Source: Nitrosospira sp. Nsp2 (lineage in GTDB: Bacteria; Pseudomonadota; Gammaproteobacteria; Burkholderiales; Nitrosomonadaceae). Taken from it: a stretch of DNA of 64,000 nt. Shown here piece after piece: positions 57,463 through 64,000 of this stretch. The stretch lies in the NCBI RefSeq assembly GCF_003050965.1, contig NZ_QAOU01000003.1, forward strand, positions 1 through 64,000, in the 5' to 3' direction. The notes below the pieces were generated by a model, which was not told where the DNA came from, did not search any database, and was given only the letters and a program-made list of their open reading frames with translations. A program made the position numbers and the translations under genes. Numbering within the stretch: position 1 is the first letter of the stretch; the number at the start of each line of letters is the position of its first letter.

Positions 57463-57588
57463 TCACAAAATAAAGCTCCCGCCGAAAACCGCAGCGACAA
57501 GTTCGGCCTGTCCCGGGGTCAAGTTTGCGGGATAGCCTTGATTTACCCCATAACGTTTTAATGTCGCAGCGGATACCTTTAGTTCATC
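57463..57588 (-). other. Open 41-codon stretch with no start codon, possible gene remnant
   Basis: The minus strand reads DELKVSAATLKRYGVNQGY and on to VFGGSFIL before a TGA, immediately preceded by another TGA. The composition looks protein-like, with an alternating amphipathic helix and VAAVFGG. There is no ATG, GTG or TTG near the start. It could be the tail of a broken gene or chance. It sits between the cysteine-rich gene and its presumed terminator. Confidence 0.25.
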
Positions 57589-57605
57589 TCATGCCAAGCA
57601 AGCTG

Positions 57606-58079
57606 TCAGCACGGTGACACCCCGCAGAGCTGCTGATCGCAGCCCGACCAGTGGCAGCAAGTCCGCTCGCAACTGCCCCAGCAGATGGAATCCAGCGGCC
57701 AGGGGAGGCAGGTGCGGTTATCCCGGACGGTGCATCCTTCTCCCGGCGGCGTGCAAGCTCGCTGGGAGCAAATCGTTCCGTTGGGACCGCAGCATCGCTG
57801 CGACCAGCCGGTTGCCGCATTGCACTGACACGGGCCGCACGTCTGAGGCTGCGGCGTGCAGCCACATTCCGACCTGCAAGCCCTTATGCAGTCCGCATGC
57901 TCCCTGCCCGTGAGGCCAGCACAGCCCTCCCGGCATTCGCCGAGACAGGCGAGGTCACATGCTTGTGGCTGAACAATACTTGCGCTGTGATCCGTAAAAC
58001 CTGAGGCCATTTGATAATGGCGATAATACCCTCTTGTCCTGTAGGCTGAGGACTCGGCGGTAAAACCGGGCATATTCAT
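57606..58079 (-). CDS. Cysteine-rich protein (24 Cys in 157 residues), unknown family
   Basis: 157 residues. ATG 58079 has GAGGAG seven bases upstream; a further ATG lies at 58073. No signal peptide is visible. The N-terminal segment MPGFTAESSAYRTRGYYR resembles a short conserved leader I have seen in small hypothetical proteins of proteobacteria. Cysteines begin near residue 40 and run to the last residue, with CC pairs (about residues 95 and 140), CxxC pairs and many Gly and Pro. It looks like a disulphide-rich or metal-binding protein. Function and partners unknown. It is followed by a terminator at 57431-57389. Confidence 0.7.
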   Translation of the reverse strand: MNMPGFTAESSAYRTRGYYRHYQMASGFTDHSASIVQPQACDLACLGECREGCAGLTGREHADCIRACRSECGCTPQPQTCGPCQCNAATGWSQRCCGPNGTICSQRACTPPGEGCTVRDNRTCLPWPLDSICWGSCERTCCHWSGCDQQLCGVSPC

Positions 58080-58686
58080 TTCAGATCTCCTCACATTTGG
58101 CAAAAATTGCCATAGGCACGTATTTCCTTTATAGATGGCAGTGCAGGAAAAACAAGCCTTGTAAGTTTGTTTGCGCGCAAAAAGGCGTTAGCTGGTCTGC
58201 TCCCCACTTTCTTGTAGTCTGCGTCTGCTCTTCTGATCGCAGATTGTCAACTGGCCCAACCCATCCTCCATCCCCAACACCCATCCCCAACACCCATCAC
58301 CAACACCCATCACCAACACCCATCACCAACACCCATCACCAACACCCATCACCAACACCCATCACCAACACCCATCACCAACACCCATCACCAACACCCA
58401 TCACCAACACCCATCACCAACACCCATCACCAACACCCATCGCCCATATCCCTGCCGGACTTGGGCGCCGGACCGGCGTACGTAGTACCCAGAAATCGAG
58501 GTCACGCATTAACGGTTGATTCAAAGCCACCGCGCTTTACGTCTATGGTTGCTTGGGTGGGAATTCGTAAAGCCGAGCTTGACAAGGCGCTTTATGTCGC
58601 CCATGCATATATAGGCAAGTTCCCGGAGAGAAAATCGGACAGACCTCGGGTTCACATCGGTGTTGCCTTCCAGCGAGGAATAACTA
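58080..58686 (+). other. Intergenic region holding the 13-bp minisatellite
   Basis: About 600 bp between divergent genes. The array at 58275-58443 dominates. Open frames through it (for example 58097-58519) are a product of the repeat and are not called. The leader of the fused membrane/synthase gene occupies the right end, with GAGGAATAACTA before its ATG. Confidence 0.5.
58275..58443 (+). repeat. Tandem 13-bp minisatellite, 13 copies
   Basis: The unit CAACACCCATCAC is repeated 13 times without interruption. Only the first two copies (ending CCC) and the last (ending CGC) differ at the end. The 13-bp period is not a multiple of three, so it is not a coding repeat. No spacers are present, so it is not a CRISPR. 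Such arrays change copy number by slippage. Confidence 0.95.
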
Positions 58687-60909
58687 ATGACACAGCAAAC
58701 GGAAACGATTGACCCTGTATCTACCCATGTGGTCGTCGGCGTGACACTTGCGCTAACCATCCTCGTCAGCGCCTACCTATTGTTCCAGGTCCAGCCGCTG
58801 ATCAGCAAATTCATCTTGCCCTGGTTTGGAGGAAGTCCCGCGGTCTGGACCACTGCGATGCTTTTTTTTCAGTGTCTTCTCTTCTTCGGGTACTCATATG
58901 CTCATCTGGTTTCACGGTTTTTATCGATCAGGCAACAGACGCTTGTGCATATAGCGTTAGTGATGCTTGCCGCTTATTTGGCCACTTTCGTTATCCCTGG
59001 CGAATACTTTAAACCCACTGGCGCCGAGAGCCCGATATGGCAAATCTTGTTACTGCTTGGCGCGTGCGTGGGCATTCCATACTTCTGTCTCGCGACCACT
59101 GGGCCACTTATCCAATACTGGTTCAGCCATGCTTACCCCGGTCGGTCACCTTACCGGCTGTATTCACTGTCGAACTTCGGATCATTCCTGGGGTTGCTCT
59201 CGTTTCCTTATCTTTTTGAACCTTTTTTTGAGTTACCGCAGCTAGGCAATTATTGGACAATCGGTTTCTGGGTCTTCGCGTCGTTCTGTATTGCAGCTGC
59301 GTTTCAAATGTTCCAACGGCATTCATGGTTTTCTTCCGCTGATCATGACGCTTCCTCTTCGGCAGAAGGCATGCAGTCTGAACTACCTAACCATTGGCAA
59401 CGCGTTGGCTGGGTTGCCCTGCCCGCACTTGCTTCTCTGACCTTTATCGCGACAACAGATCGCGTGAGCCATGACATAGCGCCTGAACCGCGACTGTGGA
59501 TCACGACGCTCAGCTTGTATCTGCTGACATTCATTATCTGTTTCGATCATGAGCGGTGGTATCGACGCCGTCTTACCGCCATCGTGTGTATATTGACCAT
59601 CCTGATCCTGACTGGCGCTCAGGATATAACTGAGCGATTGGGATTCGAATGGGACCCTGGCGTAACCCAGGTGCGCTGGAGCCATTTTCTTGCGATGTTC
59701 CTGATCTGCTTCATGTGTCACGGCGAACTGGTAAGGCTGCGCCCAAAGTCCCGCGAGCACCTGACGGAGTTCTATCTGTGGATGTCTTTTGGAGGCGCTT
59801 GCGGCGGGTTATTTGTCGCGCTTGTCGCCACCAACCTGTTTGACGAATTTTACGAATGGACATTATGCCTGTTGTCGGCTATCGCCTTGGGCACCTACAT
59901 ATTGGCTTCGAGGCCAACATCCACGCTACAGGTAATTCAAAACAAAAAGGCAGATCAGGTTAGACGGTTTTTATTTGGTGCGGGCGCTTTACTGGCCGCT
60001 GGCGTCGTATGTTTTTGGCTGGATCCTTTCCAGTGGCGGCAACGTTCCTCACCTGAGTTTGAAGAAGCTTATCTTCATCGCAGCCGTAATTTCTATGGAA
60101 CTGTTGCGGTCAAGGAACGGGTACACCGGACAGATCCATCCCAAAGCTACCGGGTGTTCTACAGCGGACAGGTCAACCATGGGGTTCAATTCACTCATCT
60201 CGACAAACGCGCGCTACCGGTTTCGTATCACTCCAGGGAGAGCGGTGTCGGCGAGACCCTGGAGTACGCTAAATCAAAGTATTTGGAAATACGAGTAGCT
60301 ATCGTCGGCTTGGGTATTGGGACTTTGGCCACGTACGCCCGAGAGTCGGATCATTATGATTTTTATGAAATCAACCCCGAGGTGATCCAGATTGCCAACC
60401 AGTGGTTTGATAACGTCCCCCGGTGCAAGGCAAGGACGCAGGAAACAATACTGGGCGATGCGCGCCTGAAGCTGGAGCAGGCGCCAGAAGATGTGCAGTA
60501 TGACGTTATCGTGCTTGACGCTTTTTCGGGTGGTTCAGTTCCTATTCATCTGCTTACCACGGAAGCGTTTGAAATTTACCATAGGCATCTGAAGCAAAAC
60601 GGATTCATCGTGATTAATATCACGAATCGATATTTGAACCTTTATCCCGTAGTCAGACGCCAAGCCGAGCACCTGGGCATGCGCTTCCGCAATAAATTCC
60701 AGTCTGGGGAGCCTGGCCGTTTGATTCGCAGCAACCACTACTTCATCATGACTGATGATCCCGAGTACTTGTCCTCATTCCCATCAATCAATCCGCGTTA
60801 CTTTGACGACAATGGCAATCTCATTCGGGAGGTTGATCCGAATATTTCACATGTTCCCTTATGGACAGACCATTTCAGCAGCATTAATCCGATTGAGATC
60901 CGCAATTAA
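58687..60909 (+). CDS. Fused membrane transporter-like / spermidine-synthase-like protein
   Basis: 740 residues. The N-terminal part (about 15-430) has around ten to twelve hydrophobic segments of the MFS-like module found in SpeE fusions. The C-terminal part (about 460-720) has the aminopropyltransferase fold: VGLGIGTLATYA binds the nucleotide moiety, and the family Asp-containing loop is DVIVLDAFSGGSVPIHLLT. The SpeE proton-acceptor Asp position reads LDAFS. The role, whether polyamine synthesis or a coupled transport, is unknown. ATG 58687 follows GAGGAATAACTA. Confidence 0.88.
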   Translation: MTQQTETIDPVSTHVVVGVTLALTILVSAYLLFQVQPLISKFILPWFGGSPAVWTTAMLFFQCLLFFGYSYAHLVSRFLSIRQQTLVHIALVMLAAYLATFVIPGEYFKPTGAESPIWQILLLLGACVGIPYFCLATTGPLIQYWFSHAYPGRSPYRLYSLSNFGSFLGLLSFPYLFEPFFELPQLGNYWTIGFWVFASFCIAAAFQMFQRHSWFSSADHDASSSAEGMQSELPNHWQRVGWVALPALASLTFIATTDRVSHDIAPEPRLWITTLSLYLLTFIICFDHERWYRRRLTAIVCILTILILTGAQDITERLGFEWDPGVTQVRWSHFLAMFLICFMCHGELVRLRPKSREHLTEFYLWMSFGGACGGLFVALVATNLFDEFYEWTLCLLSAIALGTYILASRPTSTLQVIQNKKADQVRRFLFGAGALLAAGVVCFWLDPFQWRQRSSPEFEEAYLHRSRNFYGTVAVKERVHRTDPSQSYRVFYSGQVNHGVQFTHLDKRALPVSYHSRESGVGETLEYAKSKYLEIRVAIVGLGIGTLATYARESDHYDFYEINPEVIQIANQWFDNVPRCKARTQETILGDARLKLEQAPEDVQYDVIVLDAFSGGSVPIHLLTTEAFEIYHRHLKQNGFIVINITNRYLNLYPVVRRQAEHLGMRFRNKFQSGEPGRLIRSNHYFIMTDDPEYLSSFPSINPRYFDDNGNLIREVDPNISHVPLWTDHFSSINPIEIRN

Positions 60910-60961
60910 ACGGTTTGTACCGTATTCTTCTTCGGAGCGCGTCCGGCAGATTAGAGGTGAG

Positions 60962-63900
60962 CTAATGAAAATCCCTGCTTGCTACCGCAAGATTCCCCAG
61001 CAGATGACTATGGTCCACCAGCCGCTTGGCAATCACGTGTTTAACCTCACTTTCGGATTGCCATACCCCATACACAGTCAACAGTCGCGCGCCCAATGCT
61101 TCGCGGCGGTGCTTCTGGATCAACTGGTTCCATAGGACAACATTGATTATTCCGGTCTCGTCTTCCAGCGTGACGAACATGACACCGCTGGCTGTGCCGG
61201 GACGCTGGCGGCAGGTGACGATACCCGTCGTCCGAACCAGCCGCCCCGGCGGGCAGCTATCCAGCTCCATCGCCGAGCGCAGATTCATCCGGGTCAGTTT
61301 CGGCCGCAGCAGGGCCAGCGGGTGCCTGCGCAGAGTGAGTCCCGTGCTGGCGTAGTCCGACAGGATTTCCTCCCCCTCGGGCGCGGCGGTGATGACTGGC
61401 AATGCTTCCTTCACTGGCGCGCCTCGCATCATGTCCTGCTGCCTGATGTGGGATGCGACCGCCCATAACGTCTGCCGCCGGTGGCCTGACAGGGCGAGTA
61501 ACGCATCCGCGCTGGCGAGCGCGCGGATTTCAGCGGCGTTCAATAGTGCGCGGCTTGCCAGATCACCGGTATTTTCAAATGGCGAGGTTTTCCCTGCCTC
61601 CATGATGCGCGTGGCCGCTTCCCGGCCAATTCCCTTCACTCTATTCAGCCCCAGCCGCACAGCAGGCAACATGGATAGAGCAGGTGCGGTGGATGCAATG
61701 GATGGGGAAGAATCATCAGTCTGTTCTTCAAGCGTGCATTCCCATTCGCTGACAGTCACGTCCACAGGCCTGATCTCAACACCATGCCGTCGGGCGTCCT
61801 GAATCAGTTGCGAGGCGCTATAGAACCCCATCGGCAGACTGTTCAGCATGGCGCACAGGAAGGCGGCGGGCTCATGGCATTTGAGCCAGGCCGATACATA
61901 AACCAGTAGCGCGAAGCTGGCGGCGTGAGATTCAGGAAATCCATATTCCCCAAAGCCTTCGATCTGGCGGAAGATCTGCTCGGCAAATTCGAGTTTATAG
62001 CCGCGGCTGACCATGCCCCCGATCAAGCGAGCACGGAAAGAACCGAGCAGACCTTTCTTTCTCCAGGCGGCCATGGAGCGCCGCAACTGATCTGCCTCGC
62101 CCGAGGTAAAACCAGCCGCTTTTATTGCCAATTGCATGACCTGTTCCTGAAAAATAGGCACGCCGAGCGTACGCTTCAGGGCGGCTTCTACCCCTTCGCC
62201 CGGATAGCTCACTTCCTCCAGCTTCTGGCGGCGGCGCAAATAGGGGTGCACCATGTCTCCCTGAATCGGGCCGGGACGTACGATGGCGACTTCTATCACC
62301 AGATCGTAGAAGTTACGCGGTTTCAAACGCGGCAGCATGGACATTTGCGCGCGCGATTCGATCTGGAAGACGCCCACCGTATCGGCCTTGCAGATCATGT
62401 CGTAGGTCTCTTCATCTTCCTTGGGAATATCCTGCATCCGGAACGGGATTCCCCGGCGGGCGGAAACCAGATCCAGTGCGCGGCGAATGGCCGAAAGCAT
62501 GCCGAGCGCGAGCACGTCGATTTTCATCAGCCCTACCGCGTCCAGGTCGTCCTTGTCCCACTGGATGATGCGGCGGTCCGGCATGGCGGCATTTTCAATG
62601 GGAACCATACGGCACAGCTTGTCGCGGGTAATGACGAAGCCACCAACATGCTGGGATAGATGACGCGGATAGCCATACAGGAGGGTGGTCAGCGCAATCA
62701 GCTTCTGGATAACCGGGCTGTCGGGATCGAAGCCGTTTTCGGTCAGGCGCTGGCGGATTTCCGAGCTGTTGTCCCACCAGGCAAACGAGCCGGACAGCCG
62801 CCTGACACGTTCGAGATCCAGGCCGAGAGCCTTGCCGATATCCTGGACCGCCGAACGGGTGCGGTAGGTGATGACCGTGGCGGCGATGGCGGCGCGGTCC
62901 CGGCCATATTTCTCATAGATATACTGAATGACTTCTTCCCGGCGCTGATGCTCGAAATCGACGTCGATGTCCGGAACTTCGTTTCGCTCCCTGGACATGA
63001 ATCGCTCGAACAGCAAATTGCTGCACTCGGGGTCGATCTCGGTGATGCCCAGGCAATAGCAGACTGCGGAATTGGCCGCCGAGCCGCGGCCCTGGCACAG
63101 AATGCCTTGCGAACGGGCGTGCCTTACGATATCGAATACCGTCAGGAAATAGGGTTCATAGTTGAGTTCGGCAATCAGATCCAGTTCATGCTCAACCTGC
63201 TTCCTGACCTTGGCTGAAATGCCATGCGGAAAACGGGTGGCGATGCCCTCTTCCACCATGCGTCGCAGGTAAGCGGCATAGGTTTCGTCAGTGCCGGTCA
63301 ATTCATCGGGGTACTGGTAGCGCAGCTCATCCAGGGAAAAAGTGCAGCGGGCGGCAATGCTTACCGTTTCCGACAGGAGTTCCAGGGGATAAATTTGTTC
63401 CAGCTGCAATCTCGAGCGCAAGTACTGCTCAGCGTTGGGCTGCAGGGCATAACCGCATTCCGATAACGGCTTGCCCAGCCGGATTGCGGTCATCGTATCC
63501 TGCAGGGGTTTATGGGAAGCATCATGCATGCTGACATCGCCTGCGGCCACAAGCGGCATGGCCGTGGTATCCGCAGCCTGCCGTATTCTTCCGAACAGGA
63601 CATCTTCGGCAGCATGAAGCAAAAGCTCGACAGCGGTCCAGCAGCGTCCGGGGAAGACCGACAGCACCCAGCGCATGTCATCAAGCAAAGAGCGCTCTGC
63701 CTGGGCAGGATGAGGTATCAGCAAGACCAGGCAGTCTGGTAATAGCGCGAGATGAGGTGCATCCGGGCAGCTTTCGAAATCAGCGCGGCTGATGCGGTAA
63801 GCACCTTTTTCAGCGCGCCGCCGCGCCAGCGTGATGAGCTCGCACAGATTGCCGTAACCATTCCGGTTCATGGCCAGGCAAACCAGCCTCAATCCATCCT

Positions 63901-64000
63901 CGAGGATGAATTCGCTGCCGATCAGCAAATGCAGTCCTGTTTTTTTCGCTTCCGAATGGGCTCTCACCACCCCTGCCATGGAACACTCATCGGTGATGGC
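60962..64000 (-). CDS. dnaE2: Error-prone DNA polymerase DnaE2 (partial, N-terminus outside window)
   Basis: The frame is open on the minus strand from the window end (64000) to a TAG at 60962, about 1012 residues. The first visible residues AITDECSMAGVVRAH are part of the PHP domain of DnaE2. The polymerase core has PDIDVDFEHQRREEVIQYIY with the catalytic aspartates. A tudor/OB C-terminal region follows (TGIVTCRQRPGTASGVMFVTLEDETG). Polymerases of this class act in SOS mutagenesis with ImuA/ImuB, whose genes would lie beyond 64000. It is convergent with the 58687 gene, 52 bp apart. Confidence 0.95.
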   Translation of the reverse strand, partial: AITDECSMAGVVRAHSEAKKTGLHLLIGSEFILEDGLRLVCLAMNRNGYGNLCELITLARRRAEKGAYRISRADFESCPDAPHLALLPDCLVLLIPHPAQAERSLLDDMRWVLSVFPGRCWTAVELLLHAAEDVLFGRIRQAADTTAMPLVAAGDVSMHDASHKPLQDTMTAIRLGKPLSECGYALQPNAEQYLRSRLQLEQIYPLELLSETVSIAARCTFSLDELRYQYPDELTGTDETYAAYLRRMVEEGIATRFPHGISAKVRKQVEHELDLIAELNYEPYFLTVFDIVRHARSQGILCQGRGSAANSAVCYCLGITEIDPECSNLLFERFMSRERNEVPDIDVDFEHQRREEVIQYIYEKYGRDRAAIAATVITYRTRSAVQDIGKALGLDLERVRRLSGSFAWWDNSSEIRQRLTENGFDPDSPVIQKLIALTTLLYGYPRHLSQHVGGFVITRDKLCRMVPIENAAMPDRRIIQWDKDDLDAVGLMKIDVLALGMLSAIRRALDLVSARRGIPFRMQDIPKEDEETYDMICKADTVGVFQIESRAQMSMLPRLKPRNFYDLVIEVAIVRPGPIQGDMVHPYLRRRQKLEEVSYPGEGVEAALKRTLGVPIFQEQVMQLAIKAAGFTSGEADQLRRSMAAWRKKGLLGSFRARLIGGMVSRGYKLEFAEQIFRQIEGFGEYGFPESHAASFALLVYVSAWLKCHEPAAFLCAMLNSLPMGFYSASQLIQDARRHGVEIRPVDVTVSEWECTLEEQTDDSSPSIASTAPALSMLPAVRLGLNRVKGIGREAATRIMEAGKTSPFENTGDLASRALLNAAEIRALASADALLALSGHRRQTLWAVASHIRQQDMMRGAPVKEALPVITAAPEGEEILSDYASTGLTLRRHPLALLRPKLTRMNLRSAMELDSCPPGRLVRTTGIVTCRQRPGTASGVMFVTLEDETGIINVVLWNQLIQKHRREALGARLLTVYGVWQSESEVKHVIAKRLVDHSHLLGNLAVASRDFH

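Noticed and set aside
58275-58443. CRISPR array
   Set aside because: The 13-bp units are directly adjacent with no spacers, and no cas genes are present. It is a minisatellite.
58097-58519. 140-codon plus-strand frame through the minisatellite
   Set aside because: Its middle is just the 13-bp repeat read in three frames in turn (HHQHPSPTPITNT). No family features and no good ribosome site.

Overview
The window reads as chromosome of a betaproteobacterium, most likely an ammonia oxidiser of the Nitrosomonadaceae (Nitrosospira-like). Supporting signs are the CADD-type pABA synthase gene (known from Nitrosomonas europaea as a substitute for pabABC), the PEP-CTERM protein next to an EpsA-type regulator, the C5 haem genes hemA and hemL, a cytochrome c4, and the gene orders ribF-ileS-lspA, hemA-prfA-prmC and ubiC-ubiA-ubiD. 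The genus is inferred; no rRNA is present to confirm it.

Layout. 1-7.7 kb: end of an unknown gene, a membrane protein, rhlE, a PduO-type cobalamin adenosyltransferase, and the minus-strand operon ribF-ileS-lspA. 7.9-8.7 kb: a promoter, three 175-177 bp tandem units that each begin with the 5' half of tRNA-Phe, the intact tRNA-Phe gene and its terminator. 8.7-17.5 kb: an accessory region that looks like a genomic island. It carries a three-gene cassette (DUF262, DUF3696-type ATPase, DUF4160-like protein), a BON-domain gene remnant, LysR/tautomerase/semialdehyde dehydrogenase, and a secreted Kelch protein. It ends at a 47-nt degenerate copy of the tRNA-Phe 3' half (17484-17530), a probable old attachment site. 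No integrase was found.

17.7-25.5 kb: Nudix hydrolase, acyltransferase, PEP-CTERM protein, epsA, then hemA-prfA-prmC and grxD. 25.6-36.5 kb: yqaA, the CADD-type pABA synthase, divergent metR/metE, map-glnD, a SPOR-like protein, a VOC protein and cytochrome c4. 36.6-46.6 kb: thiD-thiE-hemL, rubredoxin-gloA, and a long minus-strand series purM-purN-DUF3108-rsmB-PLD nuclease-mscS. 46.7-52.2 kb: hda-HAD, a BtuC/FecCD permease, and ubiC-ubiA-ubiD with overlapping ends.

52.2-60.9 kb is a second accessory stretch: an HNH protein and a FRG-domain protein, an ATP-grasp/HAD fusion with altered HAD catalytic residues, an RTX repeat protein, a protein with 24 cysteines, a 13-bp x 13 minisatellite, and a fused MFS/spermidine-synthase-like protein. 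The window closes inside dnaE2 (error-prone polymerase), read on the minus strand.

The best candidates for an undescribed system are the three-gene ATPase cassette beside tRNA-Phe and the tRNA-Phe half-gene array. The HNH+FRG pair and the cysteine-rich protein are secondary candidates.
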